In this document: in pieces, positions 16,589-24,848 of the stretch | Layout of the letters: each line of letters begins with the position of its first letter | Numbering within the stretch: the stretch's first letter is position 1 | DNA from: Ruminiclostridium cellobioparum DSM 1351 = ATCC 15832 | GTDB taxonomy: Bacteria > Bacillota > Clostridia > Acetivibrionales > DSM-1351 | NCBI RefSeq assembly: GCF_000621505.1 | Contig: NZ_JHYD01000033.1 | Coordinates: 33,476 to 97,475, forward strand | DNA length: 64,000 nucleotides | Reading direction: 5' to 3' | Notes under the pieces: model-generated | Seen by the model: only the letters and a program-made list of their open reading frames with translations | Told to the model about the DNA's origin: nothing | Databases searched by the model: none | Program-made: the position numbers and the translations under genes

Positions 16589-17719
16589 TCATACCTTTTT
16601 TCCACATTCAGGACAAAATTTCGAGCCGTCGGGTACAGCTGCTCCGCAGGAGCAGGTTTTAGTACCTATTGAAGCTCCGCATTCAGGACAGAATTTCGAG
16701 TTGGCCGGGACTGTCTTTCCACAGGTTGGACACTGCTTTTTAGGAGTTTCCACAGGGCTGCCGCACTCACAGCAAAACCTTGAATTTGCAGGATTGTCAA
16801 AACTGCAGGCAGGACACTTTATAACCGCATTATCAATAACCGCTCTGGTGTTTACCGACGAAGCCATCTCGCCAAACAGGGATGAACCTACCCCGGCTCC
16901 TACATTGCCGCTGACAAAGGCTCCTGCTATTCCCGAGTCGTTGGAGGCGGCGTTGTCGTACACATCAAAGGAACGCTTTGTCACATAGCGGTTATCTCCC
17001 ATGATTTCAAATTCTGCACGGTTTTTAAGGATTTCGTTTATTTCTTCAAAATCTTCATCGGGAAAATTTATGGACTTTATAAAAAAGTTTACCGGTGCTA
17101 AGCCGTATTTTTTAAATTCGGAAGAAATCTTATCCTTTGCCATGGTGGAAATGGAATCCAGTTTGGCGGTGATTTCCAATGCTGAAATTTTTTCATTAAT
17201 AATTATGTTGGCAATAATGGTTTTTATTTTCTGTACCAGAATACCTTTGAAATAGTCCATTATTGCATCAAACTTGACAATTTCGGCAGGGCCTATTATA
17301 CCTATAAGCTCGGTAAAGAATTTAAGGTAATTGTCCACCTTGAGCCCCATCTGGCCGAAGGCTCTGACTCTCAGCTTGGTGAAATATTTAGGGTCTATGA
17401 CCTGCACCGGATCGGAGGTTCCCCAGTAAATGTCCAGCTTGGTAGCAATGTTCAGGAAGAATATTTCAGCAGAAAAAGGTGTTTTTCCGCCAAAAGGCAA
17501 ATTGACAATGGATTTCAGTATGGGAAGATTTTTTGCATCCAGAGTATATGTACCGGCATTAAATACATCGCATACCGTTCCGCCTTTTACAAATATTGCT
17601 GCCTGACCCTCGCCGACAATGAGCTGTGTTCCGTAAACAAGCTCTTCGGAGGGATATTTGTAGACAATCCAATCCCTAGTTCTAAGGCCGTCAAATTTCA
17701 CCCTGTCGATTATAGCCAT
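16589..17719 (-). CDS. SPFH-domain protein with C-terminal zinc ribbons (YdjI/virion-core-like)
   Basis: The protein has 376 residues. Residues about 5-240 form an SPFH/band-7-like domain of the cytoplasmic type (WIVYKYPSEELVYGTQLIVGEGQAAIFVKGG, NAGTYTLDAKNLPIL). A glycine-alanine-rich linker follows, then three zinc ribbons (CPACSFDNPANSRFCCECG, CPTCGKTVPANSKFCPECG, and CSCGAAVPDGSKFCPECGK). In Bacillus the related YdjI recruits a membrane-protecting complex. A similar scaffold role at the membrane is an inference. A GTG at 17728 is possible, but GAGGTG fits the ATG at 17719. Confidence 0.8.
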   Translation of the reverse strand: MAIIDRVKFDGLRTRDWIVYKYPSEELVYGTQLIVGEGQAAIFVKGGTVCDVFNAGTYTLDAKNLPILKSIVNLPFGGKTPFSAEIFFLNIATKLDIYWGTSDPVQVIDPKYFTKLRVRAFGQMGLKVDNYLKFFTELIGIIGPAEIVKFDAIMDYFKGILVQKIKTIIANIIINEKISALEITAKLDSISTMAKDKISSEFKKYGLAPVNFFIKSINFPDEDFEEINEILKNRAEFEIMGDNRYVTKRSFDVYDNAASNDSGIAGAFVSGNVGAGVGSSLFGEMASSVNTRAVIDNAVIKCPACSFDNPANSRFCCECGSPVETPKKQCPTCGKTVPANSKFCPECGASIGTKTCSCGAAVPDGSKFCPECGKKV

Positions 17720-17790
17720 AATATGCACCTCAAACCTTATTTTGCTAAAAATTATATCATATCACTGAGCTGAAAACAATTACAAACACA

Positions 17791-18465
17791 TTAATTAAAG
17801 CTGTTTTTATTGATTTCAAATTCATTCTTATTATAGTTCAGCATATTCTCATCCCTCATGCTGCTCAATTCCCTGGATAGGGCACTCCGGTTGACACAGA
17901 GGAAATCCGCCAGTTCATCGCGGGAAAACGGGATTCTGAATTTATTTGAACCGTGCTTTTGCATTTGCATGGTAAAATAGGCTATAAGCTTTTCACGGGT
18001 TGTCCTCTGTGAAAGAATATCCATTCTGTTGTTTAAAAGTATGTTTTTCCGGGCAATCAGCTGAAGCATATTTTTAATCAAAGTTGAATGAAAGCTGCAG
18101 GCTGAGCTGCAGGTGGTCACTATTCTGCTGAAGCGTATGAAAAGCACATTGCAGCCGGTGGTAGTCAAAACGGTGACGGGTATCCTGCTCAAATTGGCGC
18201 AGGCGAAGGCTTCTCCGAATATATCCCCTTCCGACAGCTCGGACATAATGGTCCTGTTGCCCATAACATCCTCTTTGACTATCTGGGCAGACCCCGATAG
18301 GATTATGCCCACCGAAGATACCCGGCTTTCAGCAAGAAAAATTATATCATTTTTGTTGTATTCCTGTGTTCTGGCTCCAAGGCAGCCAAGCAGGCTGTCA
18401 TATTGGCTTTCATCTATATTTTCAAATATGGCGACGGTTTTAAGCAATTCAAAATAATCCTTCAT
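17791..18465 (-). CDS. Crp/Fnr family regulator, likely controls hcp
   Basis: The protein has 224 residues: an N-terminal cyclic-nucleotide-binding-like domain (ESRVSSVGIILSGSAQIVKED, GDIFGEAFA) and a C-terminal HTH_CRP (SRDELADFLCVNRSALSRELSSMRDE). Three cysteines near residue 125 (CSSACSFH, plus the earlier GCN) could bind a cluster or sense redox state; this is a guess. It faces hcp head to head, the usual arrangement for HcpR-like regulators of nitrosative stress. The upstream start at 18537 would read through the promoter; AGGAGAAAAATTT before 18465 supports the shorter form. Confidence 0.82.
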   Translation of the reverse strand: MKDYFELLKTVAIFENIDESQYDSLLGCLGARTQEYNKNDIIFLAESRVSSVGIILSGSAQIVKEDVMGNRTIMSELSEGDIFGEAFACANLSRIPVTVLTTTGCNVLFIRFSRIVTTCSSACSFHSTLIKNMLQLIARKNILLNNRMDILSQRTTREKLIAYFTMQMQKHGSNKFRIPFSRDELADFLCVNRSALSRELSSMRDENMLNYNKNEFEINKNSFN

Positions 18466-18478
18466 AAATTTTTCTCCT

Positions 18479-18537
18479 GGTTGCAAATGCAACCGATTTA
18501 ATGTCATAAGTCTAGTACAATAAGCACATAAAGTCAA
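18479..18537 (-). promoter_or_regulatory. Crp-type regulator promoter and perfect palindrome
   Basis: On the minus strand, TTGACT (18537-18532), 17 bp and TAGACT (18514-18509) form a promoter. Just downstream is the perfect 16-bp palindrome GGTTGCAAATGCAACC (18479-18494), in the position of an autoregulatory operator and upstream of hcp for the opposite direction. Assignment to the Crp-type protein is by position and by the twofold symmetry. Confidence 0.6.
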
Positions 18538-18590
18538 TCACAAATCTTAACAGAATTAAAAATAACCTAAATATAAGGAGGCAATTTTTT

Positions 18591-20153
18591 ATGTCAGAAA
18601 TGTTTTGTTTTCAATGTGAGCAAACTGCAGGTGGAAAGGGATGTACCGGAGCTGCAGGAGTGTGCGGCAAGAAAGCCGATACATCAAATTTTCAGGATGA
18701 ACTTACAGGTGCGCTGATAGGACTTGCAAAAGCGGCTGAAAAGGGCCGGCCCACAGCACAGACTCATAAGGTTGTTATCGAAGGTTTGTTCACCACCATT
18801 ACAAATGTAAGCTTTGATAACGCATCAATCAAGAGACAGATTGCGAATATTGAAAAGGAAAAAGCACAGCTTGGTTCTGCATTTGCAGCAAACTACGATA
18901 TGCAGAAGCTCTGGAATGATAACGAAGATATCCGTTCCTTGAAGTCACTGATACTCTTCGGAATCCGTGGAATGGCGGCATATGCCTACCATGCATTGGT
19001 TCTGGGCTATAACAATGATGAAGTAAACGATTTCTTCTATAAGGCACTGAAAGCAATCGGAGAGGATCTCAATGCAGATGCCCTTCTTCCCATAGTATTG
19101 GAAACCGGTAAGGTAAATCTCGCCTGTATGGCCATGCTTGACCAGGCAAACACTGAAACTTACGGTACTCCTGTTCCGACCAAAGTACCTTTGACAATCG
19201 AAAAAGGACCTTTCATAGTAATTTCAGGTCACGATCTCTATGATCTGTACCAATTGCTTGAACAGACAAAGGATAAGGGCATAAATATCTATACTCATGG
19301 CGAAATGCTTCCTGCACATGCATATCCAAAGCTTAAGGCCTATCCGCATCTCAAGGGTAATTTCGGAACTGCATGGCAGAACCAGCAGAAGGAATTTGAC
19401 AATTTACCCGGTGCCGTTTTATTCACAACAAACTGCCTGATGCCCACAAAGCCAAGCTATCATGACAGAGTATTCACAACCGAGGTTGTCGCATATCCCG
19501 AAATGGTTCATATTGATGATGACAAGGATTTCACGCCTGTTATAAATAAAGCTCTGGAATTGGGCGGTTATAAGGAAGACAGGAGAATGACCGGTATTAA
19601 CGGCGGAGATACTGTTACAACAGGTTTTGCAAGAGGAACTGTCCTTTCGGTTGCCGATAAGGTTATCGATGCGGTCAAGGCCGGAGCAATCAAGCACTTC
19701 TTCCTTGTGGGCGGCTGTGACGGAGCCAAGGTTGGCAGAAACTACTATACCGAGTTTGTTCAGAAGACTCCGAAAGACACTGTTATACTGACCCTTGCCT
19801 GTGGAAAGTTCCGTTTCAACGATCTTGATATCGGCGAGATCGGCGGTCTCCCAAGAATAATGGACATGGGCCAGTGCAATGATGCCTACAGTGCGATCCA
19901 GGTTGCTTCCGCACTTGCAGGAGCTTTTGAATGTGATATAAATGAGCTGCCGTTGTCCCTTGTGCTTTCATGGTATGAACAGAAGGCGGTATGTATCCTT
20001 CTGACCCTGCTCTCCCTTGGAATCAAGAACATTTATCTTGGGCCTACACTGCCGGCGTTTATATCTCCAAATGTTCTTAATATACTGGTTGAGAACTTCA
20101 ACATCAGCCCTGTTTCAACTCCGGATGCTGATTTGAAAAAGATTCTCGGCTGA
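18591..20153 (+). CDS. hcp: Hydroxylamine reductase / hybrid-cluster protein
   Basis: This 520-residue protein opens with the class I/II Hcp cysteine motif (CFQCEQTAGGKGCTGAAGVCG) that binds the conventional Fe-S cluster. Ligands of the hybrid Fe-S-O cluster are seen later in GGCDGAK and LACGKFRFN. Hcp reduces NO or hydroxylamine and protects anaerobes from nitrosative stress; it acts in the cytoplasm. Length matches the family. A strong ribosome-binding site, AAGGAGG, precedes ATG. It is divergent from the Crp/Fnr gene and ends in a large hairpin. Confidence 0.95.
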   Translation: MSEMFCFQCEQTAGGKGCTGAAGVCGKKADTSNFQDELTGALIGLAKAAEKGRPTAQTHKVVIEGLFTTITNVSFDNASIKRQIANIEKEKAQLGSAFAANYDMQKLWNDNEDIRSLKSLILFGIRGMAAYAYHALVLGYNNDEVNDFFYKALKAIGEDLNADALLPIVLETGKVNLACMAMLDQANTETYGTPVPTKVPLTIEKGPFIVISGHDLYDLYQLLEQTKDKGINIYTHGEMLPAHAYPKLKAYPHLKGNFGTAWQNQQKEFDNLPGAVLFTTNCLMPTKPSYHDRVFTTEVVAYPEMVHIDDDKDFTPVINKALELGGYKEDRRMTGINGGDTVTTGFARGTVLSVADKVIDAVKAGAIKHFFLVGGCDGAKVGRNYYTEFVQKTPKDTVILTLACGKFRFNDLDIGEIGGLPRIMDMGQCNDAYSAIQVASALAGAFECDINELPLSLVLSWYEQKAVCILLTLLSLGIKNIYLGPTLPAFISPNVLNILVENFNISPVSTPDADLKKILG

Positions 20154-20233
20154 TGTGAAGCTGTAAATTATAAAGCCCTCAAGAAATATTTACTATAAAA
20201 CAAACCTATAAAAATTGAAGTCTTGTCCATTTC

Positions 20234-20284
20234 ATGCAAAGCAGCTTCTTACAGCAGGGTACCTGTAAGGAGCTGCTTTTGCAT
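20234..20284 (+). terminator. Hairpin after hcp
   Basis: ATGCAAAGCAGCTTCTTACAG pairs across a short loop with CTGTAAGGAGCTGCTTTTGCAT, with one small bulge. It is a long stem of about 20 bp. The T-run lies inside the 3' arm, so termination may be partial. Confidence 0.65.
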
Positions 20285-20415
20285 GTATAAAAAGCTGGTG
20301 TTGGACCACTGGACATATTTTAAATATATGGATATACTCTTATTGAGAAATACTAAGAGAAATATTAAGATAAAAGGGAAATACTAAGGAAAATATTAAT
20401 AAGAGGAAGTGGAAC

Positions 20416-20823
20416 GTGAGAAATTTTCTATCGGAATTCAAAGAATTCATATCCAGGGGCAGTGTTGTTGACCTGGCTGTCGGTATCATAATCGGTTCGG
20501 CATTCACAGCCATTGTCACTTCGCTGGTAAACCAGGTGATCATGCCGGGAATAGGCTTTCTGATCGGAAGGATCAATTTCGCCGATTTCAGGTGGACACT
20601 TGCTCCGGCTTCGGGTGACAAGCCTGAAGTTGCAATATATTATGGTGCCTTCATACAGCAAATCATTAATTTTATCATAATTTCATTTGTTGTGTTCTCC
20701 ATGGTCAAAATGATCAATGTATTGCGGAGAAAAAAGAAGGAGGAGGAGAAGCCTCCGGTGCCATCTCCCGAAGTTCAGCTGCTGACTGAAATCAGGGATT
20801 TGTTGAAAGAGAACCGAAAATAA
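20416..20823 (+). CDS. mscL: Large-conductance mechanosensitive channel
   Basis: This 135-residue protein starts with GTG after AAGAGGAAG. It matches MscL throughout: an N-terminal amphipathic helix, TM1 SVVDLAVGIIIGSAFTAIVTSLV, a periplasmic-side loop, TM2 QIINFIIISFVVFSMVKMIN, and a charged C-terminal helix (LLTEIRDLLKEN). It opens under membrane tension and releases solutes on osmotic downshock. It is monocistronic by position, between the hcp hairpin and palindromic element copy 2. Confidence 0.95.
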   Translation: MRNFLSEFKEFISRGSVVDLAVGIIIGSAFTAIVTSLVNQVIMPGIGFLIGRINFADFRWTLAPASGDKPEVAIYYGAFIQQIINFIIISFVVFSMVKMINVLRRKKKEEEKPPVPSPEVQLLTEIRDLLKENRK

Positions 20824-20840
20824 AAACAGGACGATATAAA

Positions 20841-21191
20841 TTAATGCATTGTGCTGATTAATTTAAATTTTGCTTTAACTAAGTAACTTTTTTATATCAA
20901 CTGGTAACTTCCGCACTAACTTCATAAAATAAGGGTGCACCCAAAACAATTACAAAAATTGTATCGACTCATTTAAAGCGGTTTTGCCGTCGTTCAAACT
21001 CGACATCCTGTCTCGGTTTGAAGCTCAAAGCAGCGTCCTGCTGCTTTGACGGCAAAACCACTTTAATTTTGTCGACAATTTATAGCAATTGTTTTTACCG
21101 TGCATCTTATTTTATGAAGTTGTCCTCTCGTACCAGTTGATTTCAAATAATTGTAAGGCAAAACAAAATTTCAAATAGCACAACGGGTTAA
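20841..21191. repeat. Long palindromic element, family A copy 2
   Basis: This 351-bp element has ends TTAATGCATTGTGC (left) and GCACAACGGGTTAA (right). Its stem CTTCATAAAATAAG (20920-20933) pairs with CTTATTTTATGAAG (21106-21119). The centre is closed by GCCGTC/GACGGC (20986-21053) and holds two hairpins, TTCAAAC/GTTTGAA and AAAGCAGC/GCTGCTTT. It fills most of the gap between mscL and the convergent CAP-domain gene. Position-by-position pairing is kept although the stem bases differ from copy 1. Confidence 0.85.
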
Positions 21192-21204
21192 TTTACTGTA
21201 AAAG

Positions 21205-21237
21205 AAAAAGCAGACCGGATTGGCTCCGGCCTGCATT
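21205..21237 (-). terminator. Terminator of the CAP-domain gene
   Basis: On the minus strand, GCAGGCCGGAG pairs with CCGGTCTGC, followed by TTTTTCTTTT. It lies 40 bases after the stop of the CAP-domain gene. Confidence 0.7.
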
Positions 21238-21277
21238 ACGCTGATATAAAACTGATTATTCTGATTTAAAATCTTGA

Positions 21278-22252
21278 TTATCCTATAAACTGTTGTGTCC
21301 AGTATAATCTTCCGCTGGAATTCTTGGCTATACCTACACCGATTTGGGTAAAGGATGAGTTAAGGATGTTTGCTCTGTGTCCGGGTGAATTCATCCAGCC
21401 CTGCATAACCTGTTCAGGTGATGTCTGTCCCATTGCGATATTCTCGCCGGCAGTTCTGTAGCTGATTCCGTACTTTTTCATCATATCAAAAGGTGAGCCA
21501 TAGGTTGGTGAATTATGGTCGAAGTAATTATTCTTTGCCATATCCTGTGATTTAAGGGTAGCTACCTTGCTCAGCTCGGTATTCATCTTTAATGGCTTGA
21601 GTCCTGCTTTGGATCTTTCTGCATTAACCAGGTCAACTACTTTCTTTTGAAATGCACTGTAATCCCCGTTGGTGGTGCTTGGTGCCGGTTTGGTTGTTCC
21701 TGTCGGTTTTGTTGTGCCGGTAGTTGGTTTTGAAGCAGGCTTTGTTGTGGAAGGCTTGCTGGAAGCCGGCTTTGCCGTAGTTGTTTTGCTGCAGTTTGAA
21801 TTATTTGTTAATTTAGCTGATAAAGAACCGGTATATGATTTGATTATTTCTTCCAATTTTGATTTTACGGAAGTTACGCTATTTTGCTGATTATTTGAGC
21901 TTTTAGCTGAATTTGTCTTTGGGCAATTTTGAGTGTTTTTTACTGAAGTACTTACATTCAATACCTTTGGTTCACCGGATTTATCGCCGGTATTCAGGAC
22001 TGTATTCTGAGGCTGATTATTACCGGCAGCCACATTTCCTTCCAAGGTTTTAAATGCGGTATCGACTGCTGCCGATACAGGAGTTTGCTCCTTGACGGCT
22101 TCGCTGTTTAAAGCGGCAGCTTCGGCCGGCCTGCTGTTATCAGCGGCAGCTTTGTTTCCTGACACATTTGCATTGCTGCTGAATGCAAAGAATGATACGA
22201 GTACAGCACATGCTGCGATACTTGATATAACTGTTGTTTTTTTATTATTCAT
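21278..22252 (-). CDS. Secreted CAP (SCP/PR1, YkwD-like) domain protein
   Basis: The protein has 324 residues. A signal peptide (NNKKTTVISSIAACAVLVSFFAFSSNANVSG) is followed by a low-complexity region rich in Asn, Ser, Thr and Pro (about residues 40-195, with repeated KPTT/TKP units), which is probably a cell-wall spacer. The C-terminal 125 residues are a CAP domain: VVDLVNAERSKAGLKPL, YFDHNSPTYGSPFDMM, TAGENIAMG and GWMNSPGHRANILN. An ATG four codons upstream overlaps GGAGGT, which is the ribosome-binding site for 22252. The function of bacterial CAP proteins is unsettled. The structured leader ahead of it suggests control by a wall or osmotic signal. Confidence 0.85.
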   Translation of the reverse strand: MNNKKTTVISSIAACAVLVSFFAFSSNANVSGNKAAADNSRPAEAAALNSEAVKEQTPVSAAVDTAFKTLEGNVAAGNNQPQNTVLNTGDKSGEPKVLNVSTSVKNTQNCPKTNSAKSSNNQQNSVTSVKSKLEEIIKSYTGSLSAKLTNNSNCSKTTTAKPASSKPSTTKPASKPTTGTTKPTGTTKPAPSTTNGDYSAFQKKVVDLVNAERSKAGLKPLKMNTELSKVATLKSQDMAKNNYFDHNSPTYGSPFDMMKKYGISYRTAGENIAMGQTSPEQVMQGWMNSPGHRANILNSSFTQIGVGIAKNSSGRLYWTQQFIG

Positions 22253-22317
22253 GTTTACCTCCATTAGTTTCGACTAAATTTTACGTGCTTCTTCATGCCC
22301 ATAATCAGCGTTTGTGA

Positions 22318-22450
22318 CGATGCTTCTGTTCAATGCTTCGTTCAGCGTAAATATTTATCAGCTACCGGGGTATGGACATTATGTTAACACTGCTTTCTGT
22401 GAGAAACAACCCCCCAATTTATGGTAACCCGCTTAAGTGTAAGCTTACAA
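22318..22450 (-). promoter_or_regulatory. Structured 5' leader, candidate c-di-AMP (ydaO/yuaA-type) riboswitch
   Basis: Upstream of the CAP-domain gene the minus-strand RNA contains, in order, GCGGGTTACCA, TTGGGGGGTTGTTTC, ACCCCGGTAGCTGATAA and GAACGAAGCATTGAACAGAAG. This order resembles the ydaO class (GGaACCa ... GGGGtgAAUC ... CCGacAGCUAAC ... aagcg). A separate hairpin (CAAGGTTTT/AAAACCTTG, 22448-22478) precedes it. The match is from memory of the consensus, several conserved positions differ, and no terminator is visible, so this is only a candidate. Confidence 0.4.
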
Positions 22451-22505
22451 GGTTTTGGAAAAAAGGAGTAAAACCTTGAGGCGGCAGGGATAGCCCTTGG
22501 TTAAG

Positions 22506-22534
22506 TTGACATAAAATTAACGATAAAAATAATT
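22506..22534 (+). promoter_or_regulatory. Possible promoter of the ZIP transporter gene
   Basis: TTGACA at 22506 is followed after 17 bp by ATAATT. A second short dyad, TTTACC-TAT-GGTAAA, stands at about 22577, nearer the gene. The whole 387-bp gap (22253-22639) is divergent and holds both this promoter and the leader of the CAP-domain gene. Confidence 0.4.
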
Positions 22535-22639
22535 GAAATTTGTTTATTTGGACTAAAAATATATTATTATTTACTGTTTACCTATGGTAAAATGGGGGAA
22601 TAAATGAAACAGAATCCGGAGGAAAGGCGGTAAAACAAA

Positions 22640-23458
22640 GTGTTGGAATGGATAAGCAATCAGAATCACATATTTCAAGCCCTGCTGGCAACTCTGATGA
22701 CCTGGGCAATGACTGCACTCGGAGCGGCAATGGTATTCTTTTTTAAGGAGATAAACAGACGTGTTTTAAACACCATGCTGGGTTTTGCTGCTGGAATTAT
22801 GATTGCCGCAAGCTTCTGGTCACTCCTGGCACCGGCTATTGAAATGGCCGGAGATGCACCCATACCTGCCTGGCTGGTGGCCACGATAGGTTTCTTAGGT
22901 GGTGCAGGCTTTTTATATCTGGCAGACAAATTAATCCCGCATATGCACCTTAACTCCAAGGATGGGGAGGCAGAAGGGATTTCTACCAAGCTGAAGCGCA
23001 GTATTTTATTGGTTTTTTCAATAACGCTGCACAACATACCGGAGGGACTTGCCGTAGGTGTGGCTTTTGGAGCAGTTGCAGGCGGAATAACCGACGGAAC
23101 GCTGATGTCTGCTCTGGCAATTGCAATCGGTATTGGTTTGCAGAACTTCCCGGAGGGGGCGGCAGTTTCAATTCCGCTCAGGAGGGAAGGATTATCGCGC
23201 AGAAGGAGCTTTTTCTACGGACAGGCTTCCGGTATAGTTGAGCCCATTGCAGGTGTGCTGGGAGCGGCCCTGGTTATGTTCGTAAAGCCTGTTCTGCCAT
23301 ATGCACTGGCCTTTGCCGCCGGCGCAATGATATTCGTTGTGGTGGAGGAGCTCATTCCGGAGGCGCAGAGCGGCTCCCATGAAAGTACTCACCTGGCTAC
23401 CATAGGCTGTATATTAGGATTTGCAATTATGATGATATTGGATGTGGCCCTGGGATAA
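22640..23458 (+). CDS. ZIP family metal transporter
   Basis: This 272-residue membrane protein starts with GTG after GGAGGAAAGGCGG. It has about eight membrane helices. The ZIP metal-path motif HNIPEGLAVG lies in helix IV and the matching NFPEGAAV in helix V. The loop between helices III and IV is short and histidine-poor (HMHLNSKDGEAEG). It belongs to the GufA-like branch and probably brings in Zn(II) or Fe(II). The third palindromic element lies just downstream. Confidence 0.9.
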   Translation: MLEWISNQNHIFQALLATLMTWAMTALGAAMVFFFKEINRRVLNTMLGFAAGIMIAASFWSLLAPAIEMAGDAPIPAWLVATIGFLGGAGFLYLADKLIPHMHLNSKDGEAEGISTKLKRSILLVFSITLHNIPEGLAVGVAFGAVAGGITDGTLMSALAIAIGIGLQNFPEGAAVSIPLRREGLSRRRSFFYGQASGIVEPIAGVLGAALVMFVKPVLPYALAFAAGAMIFVVVEELIPEAQSGSHESTHLATIGCILGFAIMMILDVALG

Positions 23459-23532
23459 AAAAGAGTGTGTCACGTGCTGCTGGAAAGCTGAGCGACAATT
23501 TAACTGGCACTGCGGGTTAAATTATATTTCAA

Positions 23533-23758
23533 TTAACCTGTTGTGCTAATTGAAATTTTGTATTTGCTTTACAGATAGATTTAATCAAAAGCAACTGGTA
23601 CGTGAGTATAACTTCATGAAATAAGATGCACAGTTAAAAACAATTTACCGCAATTGTTTTGGGTGCGCCTTATTTTATGAAGTTAGTACGGAAAGTACCA
23701 GTTGATATAAAAATTAAAAAGGTAAAGCAAAATTTAAAGCAATCGCACAACGCGTTAA
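23533..23758. repeat. Long palindromic element, family A copy 3 (short form)
   Basis: This 226-bp element has ends TTAACCTGTTGTGC and GCACAACGCGTTAA. Its arms carry CAACTGGTACG and CTTCATGAAATAAG, matched by CTTATTTTATGAAG and GTACCAGTTG. The apex is a simple AAAACAATT/AATTGTTTT hairpin; the two-hairpin centre of copies 1 and 2 is absent. A lone end-like sequence, GCACTGCGGGTTAA, sits at 23507-23520, possibly a remnant of another copy. The element ends two bases from the stop of the araC-type gene. Confidence 0.85.
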
Positions 23759-23759
23759 C

Positions 23760-24611
23760 TTAACTGATTACGCTGGTGCGCTTTTCTACTGAAGGCGGGA
23801 TGCCATAGTATTTTTTATACAGCTTGCTGAAGTAATATGCATCCTCGTAGCCTACATTTCTTGCAACCGTTTTGATGGGAATATTGCCTGCATTCAAAAG
23901 CTCATTGGCCTTGGTCAGGCGGATACGTATCAGATGATTGATAGGCGATTCCCCGGTCTCTTCCTTGAATATCTTGGATATGTATACAGGACTCAGGTAC
24001 ATGTTATGGGCGAGCCTGTATAAGGAAATGGGCTTCATATAATTCTGGCTCAGATATTCCAGTATTGTATTTACCACATTGGTTTTTTCTGAATTTGCAA
24101 AATTAAGTCTGGCTTTTTCGGACTTATCCTTGTTTGCATTCATTCCCCTGTACAGCAGAGAGGTGAGTTTAAGAATACTCGCCTTAATCATCAGATCACA
24201 GTAAGGCTCATTCTTTTCCTGTTCGGATAAGGTTTCGTTGACGCATTTTAAAATATCCGGCTGAAACAGCGGCATGGAATAAATTATCCCGGCGTCGGGT
24301 TCAATCAGATAATTCGGCGGCAGATTTTTTATCTGAAAATCGCCCAGGGCGTAATTGAATTCTTCCACCTGAACACCTTCGGGTATGATCTTAAGGTGTT
24401 TTAAACCAGGTTTGACTATTACGATATTACCCTTTGTCACCTCATATCTGACATCGTCAATAACATATGTGAAATTGCCGGCCAATATGATTTTAACCTC
24501 CGTGAAGTCATGAACGTGATAACTCATGGGTTTTTCACAGTCGGCTACATTAATAAATGCGTACAGTAAGGTGGGATTAAAGCATTCAGCTCTTACTTCG
24601 GGCATACACAA
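23760..24611 (-). CDS. AraC family regulator of the adjacent ABC exporter
   Basis: The protein has 283 residues. The N-terminal cupin-like domain (YHVHDFTEVKIILAGNFTYVIDDVRYEVTKGNIVIVKPGLKH) is a ligand sensor. The C-terminal 100 residues hold the two AraC helix-turn-helix motifs (SLYRLAHNMYLSPVYISKIFKEETGESP and IKTVARNVGYEDAYYFSKLYKKYYG). It starts at TTG (24611, GGAG nine bases ahead) or at ATG two codons later. It diverges from the ABC exporter operon. A direct repeat suited to AraC binding lies upstream of that operon. Confidence 0.87.
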   Translation of the reverse strand: MCMPEVRAECFNPTLLYAFINVADCEKPMSYHVHDFTEVKIILAGNFTYVIDDVRYEVTKGNIVIVKPGLKHLKIIPEGVQVEEFNYALGDFQIKNLPPNYLIEPDAGIIYSMPLFQPDILKCVNETLSEQEKNEPYCDLMIKASILKLTSLLYRGMNANKDKSEKARLNFANSEKTNVVNTILEYLSQNYMKPISLYRLAHNMYLSPVYISKIFKEETGESPINHLIRIRLTKANELLNAGNIPIKTVARNVGYEDAYYFSKLYKKYYGIPPSVEKRTSVIS

Positions 24612-24848
24612 AAGAAATCACTCCATTGCAGTCATTTTAAAAGCAAATTAAAAACAAAGTTAAAACCAAAATAAAAACATAGTATAATACATATTTACAG
24701 CATTTAAGGCTTTGTATGCCTATTTTTACAGAACAATTTGCATATATATTTACAATAATATGTATACAGTATTAATTTATATGTTATCACAAACTTACCC
24801 CGATTCCAATCATATTCATTAATAATGTTATTCGGCACATAGGATAAA

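Noticed and set aside
22675..23037. A 120-codon minus-strand frame inside the ZIP gene
   Set aside because: Antisense shadow of a clear membrane-transporter gene.
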